NCBI RefSeq assembly: GCF_004786095.1
Contig: NZ_RHPJ01000003.1
Span: forward strand, 791,161 to 855,160
DNA from: Serinibacter arcticus
Lineage (GTDB): Bacteria; Actinomycetota; Actinomycetes; Actinomycetales; Beutenbergiaceae
DNA length: 64,000 bases
Direction of reading: 5' to 3'
Every line of letters begins with the position of its first letter. Position 1 is the first letter of the stretch. This document shows positions 9,075 to 15,785 of this stretch, one piece after another. The notes under the pieces were generated by a model. The model saw only the letters and a list, made by a program, of their open reading frames with translations, had not been told where the DNA came from and ran no database searches. The position numbers and the translations under genes are program-made.

Positions 9075-9080
9075 TAGACT
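9075..9080 (+). promoter_or_regulatory. -10 box of ppgK
   Basis: TAGACT followed by a purine-containing start region about 7 nt on gives a leader of roughly 65 nt before the ppgK ATG at 9153, which has its own Shine-Dalgarno sequence. No clear -35 is seen. Confidence 0.45.
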
Positions 9081-9152
9081 CCCATGGTGGCACCGCCCGT
9101 GCCGGGACAGGTGATCGACGGACCGCGCACGCGCGGAGGATGAGGCAGCGCC

Positions 9153-9914
9153 ATGACGAAGAAGCACCACCTCGCGTTCGGCATCGATATCGGCGGCTCC
9201 GGCATCAAGGGCGCCCCGGTCGACCTGGAGACGGGCGAGTTCGCGGCCGAGCGCGTGCGCATCCCCACGCCCGTGCCCTCGACCCCGGCCGCCGTGGGCA
9301 GCGTGCTCGGCGACCTGGTCTCCTCGTTCTCGCTGCCGAAGGACACGCCGGTCGGGCTGACGTTCCCCGCGATCGTGAAGAAGGGTGTCGCGCAGTCGGC
9401 CGCGAACGTCGACAAGTCCTGGATCGGCACCGACATCGCCGAGGTGGCGCGCCGGGCGACCGGCCTGCGCGCCGTCGTGGCGAACGACGCCGACGCGGCG
9501 GGCTTCGGCGAGGTCGTCTACGGTGCGGCCAAGGACCAGGAGGGCCTCGTCCTGGTCATCACGCTCGGCACCGGCATCGGGTCGGCGATGATCCACGACG
9601 GCGTCCTCATCCCGAACGCCGAGCTCGGCCACCTGGAGATCGACGGGTTCGACGCCGAGTCGCGCGCCTCCTCGGGCGTGCGCGAGCGCGAGGGGTGGAC
9701 GTACGAGGAGTGGGCGCCGAAGCTGCAGCGCTACTTCGCGCACGTCGAGTTCCTCTTCTCCCCCGACCTGTTCGTGGTCGGCGGCGGCGTGAGCAAGAAG
9801 CACAAGGAGTTCCTCCCGCTGCTCGATCTGAAGACCCCGATCGTCCCCGCCACGCTGCGCAACGCCGCCGGCATCGTGGGCGCCGCCGCGCTCGCGGCCC
9901 GCGCCGCGTCCTGA
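9153..9914 (+). CDS. ppgK: Polyphosphate glucokinase
   Basis: A 253-residue ROK-family kinase that phosphorylates glucose with inorganic polyphosphate (and usually ATP) in the cytoplasm, a typical actinobacterial glycolytic entry enzyme. The phosphate-binding motif DIGGSGIKG is at residues 12-20, the second glycine motif LGTGIGSAM follows at about 137-145, and ELGHLEID carries the glucose-contacting glutamate and histidine near 155-162. It lacks the cysteine-rich ROK zinc motif, as expected for PpgK. The ATG is preceded by GAGG at 9142-9145. Its length matches mycobacterial PpgK (about 265). A small uncharacterised gene follows within 12 nt and may be co-transcribed. Confidence 0.95.
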   Translation: MTKKHHLAFGIDIGGSGIKGAPVDLETGEFAAERVRIPTPVPSTPAAVGSVLGDLVSSFSLPKDTPVGLTFPAIVKKGVAQSAANVDKSWIGTDIAEVARRATGLRAVVANDADAAGFGEVVYGAAKDQEGLVLVITLGTGIGSAMIHDGVLIPNAELGHLEIDGFDAESRASSGVREREGWTYEEWAPKLQRYFAHVEFLFSPDLFVVGGGVSKKHKEFLPLLDLKTPIVPATLRNAAGIVGAAALAARAAS

Positions 9915-9925
9915 GCACCGACGAC

Positions 9926-10387
9926 GTGACGCACGAGCCCGAGGTCGACACCGCTCCCGGTGGCGCCGCACCGGCCGACGCCGCACCTGACGACAGCGCC
10001 CCTGACGACAGCGCCCAGGAGGCGCACCTCGCCGCGTGGCGCGCGGCCTTCGCGCAGGAGCGGTGGTTCGTCATCGCGCGCGGGTACGGCGACCAGATGA
10101 CGCCGTTCGCCGTCGAGTCCGACGGGCAGGGCGTGATCACGGTCTTCACGACGCCGGAGCGCGCCCGGGTGTTCGGCGTCGCCTCCGGCCTGCCCGAGGA
10201 GGAGGCCGGGACGCTCATCGCCCTGCCGCGCGAGAGCGCCGTGGCCTACCTGGTGCAGTTCGCCGAGGACGGGGTCGACGCCGTCGTGCTCGATCCCGGG
10301 GTGAGCGACAGCGCCGTGCTGCTGGCCGCGCTGCCGCACGTGGAGCAGCTCTCCCTGCGCGAGGCCGAGGGGCCCTCCAGCGACTGA
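9926..10387 (+). CDS. Uncharacterised 153-residue protein
   Basis: I do not recognise the family. After a 30-residue Ala/Asp-rich disordered head, the protein has a compact alpha/beta region (residues about 35-140) with segments such as ERWFVIARGYGD and VITVFTTPERARVFG, reminiscent of SseB-like or immunity-type folds, but not enough to name it. There is no signal peptide, membrane segment or cysteine. The GTG at 9926 is the best available start because it follows the ppgK stop by 11 nt, but no clear ribosome-binding site precedes it. The start is therefore uncertain, while the reading frame itself is well supported by coherent protein composition. Confidence 0.65.
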   Translation: MTHEPEVDTAPGGAAPADAAPDDSAPDDSAQEAHLAAWRAAFAQERWFVIARGYGDQMTPFAVESDGQGVITVFTTPERARVFGVASGLPEEEAGTLIALPRESAVAYLVQFAEDGVDAVVLDPGVSDSAVLLAALPHVEQLSLREAEGPSSD

Positions 10388-10436
10388 GCTCGCCGGCCGG
10401 TGCGCCTCGTGTCGAGGCGATGTCTGACCCCGGTGC

Positions 10437-10442
10437 GAGCAT
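10437..10442 (+). promoter_or_regulatory. Putative -10 of the first paralogue
   Basis: GAGCAT ends 6 nt before the ATG at 10449. The surrounding bases (GATGTC, then GGTGCGAG) recur before the second paralogue at 10955 in the same register, which is why I treat this as regulatory. It is weak as a -10 sequence on its own. Confidence 0.35.
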
Positions 10443-10448
10443 CGGGTC

Positions 10449-10766
10449 ATGGCTCGTCAGGCGTGGGAGATCCCCCGGCACGGCCCCGGTACGCAGCGGA
10501 TCGAGAACGCGATCTCCGAGCCGGGTCGCTTCCCGCTGACCTGGACCGAGGCACCCGAGCCGGTCGGTCCGCTCGAGGTGGCGGCCCGCCTGGCGTGGGC
10601 GGTCGACGGCGAGGAGTGGGTCGCCGCGCGCGCCCGCGCCTGGACACGCTCGCTCGTGCTCGTCGAGCTGCGCGACGAGCGGTGGCCCCTGGGCCTGGTG
10701 TGGCTCCCTGCGGCTGACGTCCGACGTCGGGCGGCTCACGAGGAACGGCGCGGGCACGCGGCCTGA
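10449..10766 (+). CDS. Uncharacterised 105-residue protein, paralogue 1 of a tandem pair
   Basis: A small protein of unknown family. Its second half is plainly related to the protein encoded about 500 bp downstream: both have the pattern P-L/I-x-V-x-x-R-L-x-W, then an acidic turn, A-x-x-W-T-R-x-L-V-L-V-E, then V/L-W-L-P-x-x-D-V-R-R-R. The conserved WTR..LVLVE and WLP..DVRRR blocks suggest a small beta-rich fold. No signal peptide or membrane segment is present. The ATG at 10449 lacks a ribosome site, but a -10-like box ends 6 nt upstream, so translation is probably leaderless. The pair with a duplicated upstream sequence implies a local gene duplication; the function is not known. Confidence 0.7.
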   Translation: MARQAWEIPRHGPGTQRIENAISEPGRFPLTWTEAPEPVGPLEVAARLAWAVDGEEWVAARARAWTRSLVLVELRDERWPLGLVWLPAADVRRRAAHEERRGHAA

Positions 10767-10830
10767 CCACCTCGCGCCTCTCGACCAGCGATCTGGATCC
10801 GTTCCGCCCCTGGACCTCTACAGTGGGACC

Positions 10831-10868
10831 AGCCCGGGCCAGATAGCCCCCTGCCTGGTCCGGGCGCT
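10831..10868. repeat. Imperfect inverted repeat between the two paralogues
   Basis: Arms near 10831-10842 (AGCCCGGGCCAG) and 10855-10868 (CTGGTCCGGGCGCT) pair with one mismatch and one bulge around a 12-nt loop. It lies 65 nt after the first paralogue stop and could terminate its transcript. Confidence 0.4.
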
Positions 10869-10954
10869 CCCGTTCCGCCCGTCCGAGCGTCGCCCTGCAG
10901 GCAGCACCGCCGCTGCCGCAGGCCGATGTCCCACCCGGGTGCGAGGGTCCCAGG

Positions 10955-11227
10955 GTGCCTGGAATCCACATCGACGTCGCCCCGTGGGGCGGTCATCGGC
11001 AGCGACTCGTGAACGCGCGACCCGTGCCGTCCCGCTTCACCTCGTGCCGCTACCCCGAGGGGCCCATCCCGGTGACGGTTCGCCTGGTGTGGGAGCGGGA
11101 CGGCGTCGAGCTGGCCCGTGGCAGGGCGACCGGGTGGACGAGGCGACTGGTGCTCGTCGAGGTGGTCGACCAGCGGCTGGTGGTCAACGGGGTGTGGCTG
11201 CCCGTCGTGGACGTGAGGCGGCGCTGA
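10955..11227 (+). CDS. Uncharacterised 90-residue protein, paralogue 2 of a tandem pair
   Basis: The second member of the tandem pair, sharing with the first the blocks RLVWxxDG, GWTRRLVLVEVVDQ and VWLPVVDVRRR at its C-terminus. The first 40 residues differ completely from those of paralogue 1, so the duplication is old or the N-terminus has been replaced. The GTG start is chosen because GAGGGT ends 6 nt upstream, the same spacing and same flanking bases (GGTGCGAG) as paralogue 1, again with no ribosome site. It converges with a small gene on the other strand (14-nt gap). The function is unknown. Confidence 0.68.
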   Translation: MPGIHIDVAPWGGHRQRLVNARPVPSRFTSCRYPEGPIPVTVRLVWERDGVELARGRATGWTRRLVLVEVVDQRLVVNGVWLPVVDVRRR

Positions 11228-11241
11228 CTGCTGTGGTCCGT

Positions 11242-11601
11242 CTAGCCCGCGGCGTCGTCGGAGACCAGATCGTCCTCGACGTGTCCGACGGAGCGAGCCT
11301 CGAGGTACGAGCACAGCTCGGCAGCCACGAGCAGCTCCATCGCGAAGGCGTTGACCTCGTGGCTCGTGAGCACCGTCAGGTCGGCCTGCGGCTCGATGGT
11401 GATGCGCCACTTCTGCTCACCCAGGCCGAGCGGCTCCATGAAGATGGACGCGGTCGAGTCACGGAGAGGAACGATGACGAGGCCCGTGTCCGAGCCTTCC
11501 GGCCCGTCCTGCACCACGACCTTGATGAGGTCGCCGGCACCGCGCTGGGAGGTGAACTCCTCGAGCCATCGCTCGAGGGTCTCCTTGCTACGGAAGGGCA
11601 T
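11242..11601 (-). CDS. Uncharacterised 119-residue protein
   Basis: A soluble acidic protein of no family I recognise. It opens with a helical stretch (SKETLERWLEEF), continues with beta-like segments (LIKVVVQDG, TGLVIVPLRD, WRITIEPQADLTVLT) and ends in an alpha helix (EVNAFAMELLVAAELCSYLEA) followed by an acidic tail. This pattern would suit a small single-domain alpha/beta protein. The ATG is supported by GGAGA 8 nt upstream. It stands alone between the paralogue pair (convergent) and the 2H-phosphoesterase gene, with 114 nt of non-coding DNA behind it. No function is proposed. Confidence 0.75.
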   Translation of the reverse strand: MPFRSKETLERWLEEFTSQRGAGDLIKVVVQDGPEGSDTGLVIVPLRDSTASIFMEPLGLGEQKWRITIEPQADLTVLTSHEVNAFAMELLVAAELCSYLEARSVGHVEDDLVSDDAAG

Positions 11602-11715
11602 GCGGAGATCTCCAGGGGACGGTGTGGTTGGCCGAGGGTGTTCGAAAGCGTGTCCGACGATATCAAGGGTGTCGGGTGTCGTCGCGCCAGGGTGCCCGGG
11701 CCGGGCCGTCGATCG

Positions 11716-12255
11716 TCAGGCCCCGGCGATCACCGCGACGGTCGCGGTCGCGGGATCCCAGCGCCGCAGCACGGTGCCGCTGGCCTCGAACGGGTCACCC
11801 GGCAGGTCCAGCGCCGTCGCGACATCGGTGACCCGGAGCCGCCTCGCGAGCGTGACGTGCGGGAGCCACGGCGCGCCGGAGTCGTCGCCGCTCGGGGCGG
11901 GGCCGGCCGCCGCCACGACGGCGGAGCGCAGGTCGAGCAGGGCCGACGTCGGCAGCACGGCCCGCGCGAGCACCCGTCGGTCGCCCGATCCCAGAAGCAT
12001 GATCGGCCCCAGGACGAGTGGGATCGGCAGGAAGTCCGCGTCGAGCGTGAGGTCGTCAGGCAGCGGTGACCGACGCTCGAGCAGCGTGAGGTGCGGGGCG
12101 TTGCTCGGTGAGGTGTGCGGGGCGAGGCTGGAGAGCCCGGCGGAGGCGAGGGCGTCCCACTCGGCGCGGACCCGGGCGTCGGTGGCCTGGTCGAAGGTCA
12201 GCTCGACGCTGCGGGCGCGGGTGTCGGTCTCGGCGTGGCTGCCCGTCTCGGTCAC
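11716..12255 (-). CDS. 2H-phosphoesterase / 2'-5' RNA ligase family protein
   Basis: A 179-residue protein of the 2H phosphoesterase superfamily, recognised by its two HxTx motifs: H55-L-T at PHLTLL and H133-V-T at PHVTLA. These histidines form the active site in the LigT/ThpR group, which hydrolyses or forms 2'-5' phosphodiester or cyclic phosphate bonds in RNA or small molecules. Spacing (about 78 residues) and total length fit the family. The GTG start at 12255 overlaps the stop of the upstream membrane-protein gene in a GTGA arrangement, which indicates translational coupling. The substrate is unknown; nearness to rnpB does not by itself show a role in tRNA processing. Confidence 0.85.
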   Translation of the reverse strand: MTETGSHAETDTRARSVELTFDQATDARVRAEWDALASAGLSSLAPHTSPSNAPHLTLLERRSPLPDDLTLDADFLPIPLVLGPIMLLGSGDRRVLARAVLPTSALLDLRSAVVAAAGPAPSGDDSGAPWLPHVTLARRLRVTDVATALDLPGDPFEASGTVLRRWDPATATVAVIAGA

Positions 12256-12473
12256 GGGGCCCCCCCGCCACCGCGACCGCGCCGGAGATCCCGGACGTAC
12301 ACGAACGTCAGGGCGAGCCCGCACGCGATCTGCAGCGCTCCGACGACGGTCGGCACGGCCTCGCTCGCGGCGGCCCCGCGGCTCACCTGGACCACCCCGA
12401 TCACGGTGAAGACGACGGCGAGGATCGCCAGCAGGATCGGCGGACGACGGCGGGGGCTCGGGTCGGTGGTCAC
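12252..12473 (-). CDS. Small two-helix membrane protein
   Basis: A 73-residue protein with two predicted membrane helices (about residues 10-32, rich in Leu/Ile/Val, and 41-64) and a basic Gly-rich C-terminal tail (LRRGRGGGG). The charge pattern (RRR before helix 1, RDLRRGR after helix 2) suggests both ends in the cytoplasm. The GTG at 12473 is chosen because GAGG lies about 8-10 nt upstream and the longer in-frame extension is low-complexity and lacks a ribosome site. It is coupled by a GTGA overlap to the 2H-phosphoesterase gene. The family is unknown to me. Confidence 0.68.
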   Translation of the reverse strand: MTTDPSPRRRPPILLAILAVVFTVIGVVQVSRGAAASEAVPTVVGALQIACGLALTFVYVRDLRRGRGGGGAP

Positions 12474-12696
12474 CGCACCAGCCTCGCCGATCGGGGGCGG
12501 TGGGGCGAGCGCGAGCGCTTCGCCGTGGCTGCGGGACGGTGCCCTCGCCTGGCCGGAGGCCATCCTGTCGGTCGGGCACGACACGAGTTCCCGGGTCGTC
12601 GGCGCGGGGGGAGAAGGGCAGGAGGTAGACGTTCGTGGTACGCCCGAACGGTCGGTCGGGTGCTGCCGCATCACCGCAGGTCAGCGCACGTTCAGG

Positions 12697-13082
12697 GGAT
12701 GAGCCGGCCGATACGCCGGGTTCTGTGCCCGCCGCCGGTCTCCCGACGACGGATGGCGACCATCCATCTACGACGCACGTTGCCGTACGCCTCCAGCGGC
12801 CTACCCGGGAGCATCGAGCGGGCAGCTCGCTCCCTGTCTGGCCTTGCTCCGGGTGGGGTTTACCTAGCCGCACCGGTCACCCGGCACGCTGGTGCGCTCT
12901 TACCGCACCCTTTCACCCTCACCTCGCGACTCCCGAAGGAGCTGCGCGGCGGTCTTCTCTCTGTGGCACTGTCCCGTGGGTCACCCCAGGTGGCCGTTAG
13001 CCACCACCCTGCCCTGTGGAGCCCGGACGTTCCTCGGTCCCCGAGCGAACCCGGGGAACGCGGCCGCCTGGCCGACTCATCC
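12697..13082 (-). ncRNA. rnpB: RNase P RNA (bacterial type A)
   Basis: The catalytic RNA of RNase P, which removes 5' leaders from tRNA precursors. On the minus strand the conserved core is unmistakable: the block with CCGGGCUCCACAGGGCAGG near the 5' part, the GUGGCUAACGGCCACC stem, GACAGUGCCACAGAGA, and the 3' block GUAAACCCCACCCGGAGCAA. The 5' end (GGAUGAGUCGGCC) and 3' end (GGCCGGCUCAUCC) pair to form helix P1, which fixes the ends to within a few bases and gives about 386 nt. Its -10 box lies at 13090-13095. Any open reading frame across this stretch is spurious. Confidence 0.97.
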
Positions 13083-13089
13083 GCCACGG

Positions 13090-13095
13090 AGTCTA
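13090..13095 (-). promoter_or_regulatory. -10 box of rnpB
   Basis: On the minus strand TAGACT (preceded by TTG) lies 7-8 nt before the predicted rnpB 5' end at about 13082. The osmC -10 box on the other strand lies only 16 bp away, so the two divergent promoters overlap. Confidence 0.65.
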
Positions 13096-13111
13096 CAAGC
13101 CGCGCCGGGTC

Positions 13112-13117
13112 TAGATT
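13112..13117 (+). promoter_or_regulatory. -10 box of osmC, leaderless geometry
   Basis: TAGATT ends 7 nt before the osmC ATG at 13125 with no Shine-Dalgarno sequence in between. It overlaps the upstream part of the divergent rnpB promoter. Confidence 0.6.
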
Positions 13118-13124
13118 CGTCGTC

Positions 13125-13613
13125 ATGGCCTCCCACTCCTACGCGACGGCGCTCACCTGGCACGGTTCGACCGGCGAGGGCTACCGCACCTACTCGCGCG
13201 ACCACGACGTCACCGCCGCCCCCGCCGAGCAGACGATCGCCCTGTCCGCAGACCCCTCCTTCCGCGGTGACGCCGCTCGCCTCAACCCCGAGCAGCTCGT
13301 CGTCGCGGCCGCGAGCTCCTGCCAGCTGCTGTCGTTCCTCGCCGTCGCCGCCCGTAGCGGGCTGGACGTCGTGGGCTACGACGACGCCGCGACCGCCGTC
13401 ATGGACCTCGCCGCCGACCCGCCGCGCCTGACCTCGATCGACCTCCACCCCGTTGTCACCATCGCGACGGCCGAGGTCGAGCGCGCCACGGCTCTCCTGG
13501 CCGAGGCGCACGAGCAGTGCTACATCGCCAACTCGCTGCTCACCCCCGTGCACCTCCACCCGACGGTCACGGTCGACACGGCGGCCGCACCAGCGGGCGC
13601 GACGCCGTCGTGA
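13125..13613 (+). CDS. OsmC-family peroxiredoxin-like protein
   Basis: A 162-residue OsmC/Ohr superfamily protein. The two redox cysteines are present: C66 in AAASSCQLLSFL and C132 in EAHEQCYIANSL, at the expected positions and about 66 residues apart. Such proteins reduce organic hydroperoxides in the cytoplasm using thiols. The HEQCYIANSL motif is typical of the YhfA/OsmC-like branch rather than of Ohr. The ATG is placed by a -10 box 7 nt upstream. The stop overlaps the start of an ASCH-domain gene by 1 nt, and the peroxide-stress gene yaaA follows, so the three look like a small oxidative-stress cluster. The symbol osmC is not certain because paralogues exist. Confidence 0.88.
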   Translation: MASHSYATALTWHGSTGEGYRTYSRDHDVTAAPAEQTIALSADPSFRGDAARLNPEQLVVAAASSCQLLSFLAVAARSGLDVVGYDDAATAVMDLAADPPRLTSIDLHPVVTIATAEVERATALLAEAHEQCYIANSLLTPVHLHPTVTVDTAAAPAGATPS

Positions 13614-14266
13614 TGATCCCCGCGGCCACGGCCGCCGCGATCGAGCAGGGCACCGTGACCGCCGCCTACCGCCGCTGGGAGACGCCCCGCGTGAAGGTGG
13701 GCGGCACGCAGATGACGGCCGCCGGCGTCGTCCGCTTCGACGCAGTGGAGGAGGTGGCCGACCTCGCGACCCTCACGGACGACGACGCCCGCGCGGCCGG
13801 TGTCCGCGACGCCGCCGAGCTCCGCCGTCGACTCGCTCCGAGGACCGCATCTCCCGACGGCGACTCCCCCTCCCGGCGCGGCCCTCGCGCCAGCCGCGGC
13901 GGCGACCACGTCTACCACGTCACGCTGTCGTGGGTCGGCGTCGACCCGCGCCTGGAGCTGCGCGAGAAGATCGCGCGCGGCGCCGCGCTGACGCGGCTGA
14001 AGGTCGACGTCGCCCGCCTCGACGACGGTCGACACACGGGTCCGTGGACCAGGCAGATCCTCGCCTGGATCCGTGACAACCCGGGCGTCATCAGCACCGA
14101 GCTCGCCGATCTCCTCGGCCGCGAGCTGCTGGGCATGAAGGCCGACATCCGCCGCCTCAAGGCGCTCGGCCTCACGATCAGCCTGCGGGTCGGTTACGAG
14201 CTGTCGCCCCGCGGACGCGCCTACCTGCGCGCCGTCGAGAAGGAGGGTCGAGGAACAGCCACCTAG
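13613..14266 (+). CDS. ASCH-domain protein with C-terminal winged-helix-like region
   Basis: A 217-residue protein. Residues about 1-70 resemble an ASCH domain (a PUA-like beta-barrel often linked to RNA): I-E-x-G-T-V-T-A-A-Y-R-R with VKVGGTQMTAAGVVRF. A Ser/Arg/Pro-rich linker follows, then a second part (residues about 140-210) with WTRQILAWIRDNPGVISTELADLLG and RLKALGLTISLRVGYELSPRG, which reads like a winged helix with a wing near the end. This would suit a nucleic-acid-binding role, but no activity can be assigned. The ATG at 13613 overlaps the upstream stop (TGATG); a GTG lies one codon earlier. Its stop codon forms part of the next gene's -10 box. Confidence 0.75.
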   Translation: MIPAATAAAIEQGTVTAAYRRWETPRVKVGGTQMTAAGVVRFDAVEEVADLATLTDDDARAAGVRDAAELRRRLAPRTASPDGDSPSRRGPRASRGGDHVYHVTLSWVGVDPRLELREKIARGAALTRLKVDVARLDDGRHTGPWTRQILAWIRDNPGVISTELADLLGRELLGMKADIRRLKALGLTISLRVGYELSPRGRAYLRAVEKEGRGTAT

Positions 14267-14269
14267 GAT
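14264..14269 (+). promoter_or_regulatory. -10 box of yaaA, built on a stop codon
   Basis: TAGGAT ends 6 nt before the GTG start at 14276. Its first three bases are the TAG stop codon of the preceding ASCH gene. There is no ribosome site, so yaaA is probably leaderless. Confidence 0.55.
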
Positions 14270-14275
14270 CGACGG

Positions 14276-15004
14276 GTGCTCCTGGTCCTCCCCCCGTCCC
14301 GCGGTCAGACCTCAGGTCCCGACGGCGCCGCCCCCCTCGACCTCGAGCGGCTCAGCATGCCGGAGCTCACCGAGCGGCGACGCACGCTGCTGACGGCCCT
14401 CGCCGGAACCGAGCACGATCCCGCCGGCGCACCGACGGCCCGCGCCGCCGACGTCCTGACCGGGGTGCTCTACGCCGCGGCCGGGCTGCCCTCGCTCCTC
14501 GCGCGCCCCGGCGTCACCTCGGCGAAGACGCGCTCGAGCGTGCTGATCGCGTCACCGCTGCTGGGGATGGTCGGAGCGGACGACCCGGTCCCGGCGAGCC
14601 GGCTCGCGATGGGGACCGTGCCCGGCGTCGGCGGCCTCGGTCCGTTCTGGCGTCCCGGTCTCGAGACCGCGCTCGACGCACGGGCGGCGGGCGACCTCGT
14701 CGTCGACGTCCGCTCGAGCGAGTTCGCACCCCTGTGGCGCCCCCCGGCGTCGGCCGCGTGGGTCACCGTGCGCATCGAGCAGGGGGTCGACGGCGAGCGG
14801 CGCGTGGTCAGCCACTTCGCCAAGCACCTGCGCGGGGTGCTGGTGCGACACCTGCTGCACCGGCGGGGCACCGAGCCGACGGACGCCAGCTCGCTGGCTC
14901 GCGCCGCGAAGGGGCTCATCACCTCGGGGTCGATCATCGGCGTCGAGCTGACACCGTCACGGACGGCCTCGAAGCCGGACGTGCTGACGCTCGTCTCGGC
15001 CTGA
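14276..15004 (+). CDS. yaaA: YaaA-family peroxide stress protein
   Basis: A 242-residue member of the YaaA (DUF328/UPF0246) family, which in E. coli lowers free iron and limits DNA damage during hydrogen peroxide stress and has a DNA-binding helix-hairpin-helix-like fold. The diagnostic start LLVLPPSRGQT (family form LLPPSEGKT) is at residues 2-12; a basic segment (SHFAKHLRGVLVRHLL) near 180-195 corresponds to the conserved C-terminal K-x-x-R-G region. In the leading motif the usual acidic residue is replaced (S-R-G instead of S-E-G), a natural variant in actinobacteria. The GTG start is set by a -10 box 6 nt upstream. It follows osmC and the ASCH gene. Confidence 0.85.
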   Translation: MLLVLPPSRGQTSGPDGAAPLDLERLSMPELTERRRTLLTALAGTEHDPAGAPTARAADVLTGVLYAAAGLPSLLARPGVTSAKTRSSVLIASPLLGMVGADDPVPASRLAMGTVPGVGGLGPFWRPGLETALDARAAGDLVVDVRSSEFAPLWRPPASAAWVTVRIEQGVDGERRVVSHFAKHLRGVLVRHLLHRRGTEPTDASSLARAAKGLITSGSIIGVELTPSRTASKPDVLTLVSA

Positions 15005-15011
15005 CGGCCCG

Positions 15012-15050
15012 GAAAGTACCTCGCGAACGCCCGAAAGTACCTCGCGAACG
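15012..15050. repeat. 18-bp direct repeat, two copies, 21-bp period
   Basis: GAAAGTACCTCGCGAACG occurs at 15012-15029 and again exactly at 15033-15050, separated by 3 nt. It fills the 46-nt gap between convergent yaaA and the coiled-coil gene and ends 1 nt before the latter's stop. It is not an inverted repeat, so it is not a hairpin terminator. Confidence 0.85.
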
Positions 15051-15785
15051 TCAGTCGTCGAGGCGGACCAGGATGTAGCCGTTCTCCTCGTCGCGCAGCA
15101 CCTGGTCCTTTGCGGCCCCCTTGATGGCGGACACCTCGGACAGGCTGAGGTCGAGCTGCAGCGGCTCGGTGCGCGTCCCGCGCAGCCCGAGGACCGCGAG
15201 CCCGCCGTTGCCGGCCCGGACCTTCTCGTACAGCGCGAGCAGTCCCGCGTCGATCCCGGTGGCCGCCACCTCGCGGCGCGCGGCGAGATCCGTCAGCTGC
15301 GCGTCGAGGTCGGTGAACGCGGCGTCGCGCTCGGCCGTCGCCGCGGTGACCTGGGACTCGATCGCGGCGATCTGGTCACGAATGGCAGCGAGCTCGCCCT
15401 CGGCGGTCTCGAGCTGCTCCATGACCTCGATCTCGACGTCCTCCAGCACCCCCTGGCGACGCGCGAGCTGCTCGAGCTCGGCGATCACGGCCACGGAGTC
15501 CTTGGCGTTGAACGCGCCGGAGTCGAGACGGCCCTGGTCGCGCCTGGCGCGCTCGCGCACCTGCTCGACGTCGGCCTCGGCCTTGGCGACGGCGCGTCGG
15601 TGGTCGTTGACGACCGACTCGGCCAGCACCGACGAGCGACGCAGGTCCTCGGCGCGGCCCGCCAGCTCGGTCAGCGTCGCCAGGCTGGGGTGGCTGCGAC
15701 GCTGGTGGGCGACCTTGGTCAGCTGGGTGTCCAGGGCCTGCACGTCCAGCAGTCGGCGCTGGTCCAGGGCGGGGGCGGTACTCAC
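15051..15785 (-). CDS. Coiled-coil protein of the zinc-ribbon CT398 family, lacking its cysteines
   Basis: A 244-residue protein, mostly a long charged coiled coil (residues about 15-180), which matches the actinobacterial C4-type zinc-ribbon family related to CT398. In homologues the C-terminus carries two CxxC knuckles around the segment ending in GRILVR. Here the corresponding stretch (LRGTRTEPLQ...ENGYILVRLDD) has no cysteine at all, so zinc cannot be bound that way. The final YILVR residues still align with the family ending, which supports loss rather than a different family. The GTG start overlaps the stop of the NIF3 gene (GTGA). The role of the family is unsettled; a nucleic-acid or flagellar-chaperone-like function has been suggested for relatives. 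Confidence 0.85.
   Translation of the reverse strand: MSTAPALDQRRLLDVQALDTQLTKVAHQRRSHPSLATLTELAGRAEDLRRSSVLAESVVNDHRRAVAKAEADVEQVRERARRDQGRLDSGAFNAKDSVAVIAELEQLARRQGVLEDVEIEVMEQLETAEGELAAIRDQIAAIESQVTAATAERDAAFTDLDAQLTDLAARREVAATGIDAGLLALYEKVRAGNGGLAVLGLRGTRTEPLQLDLSLSEVSAIKGAAKDQVLRDEENGYILVRLDD

Noticed and set aside
9084..9143. A 19-codon leader reading frame before ppgK, ending 9 nt before the start
   Set aside because: Its ATG is only 3 nt from the -10 box, so it would not be in the transcript; no codon pattern suggests attenuation.
12635..13431. Open reading frames across the RNase P RNA gene on both strands
   Set aside because: The RNA is unmistakable by its conserved core and P1 helix; the frames have no ribosome sites or protein-like composition.
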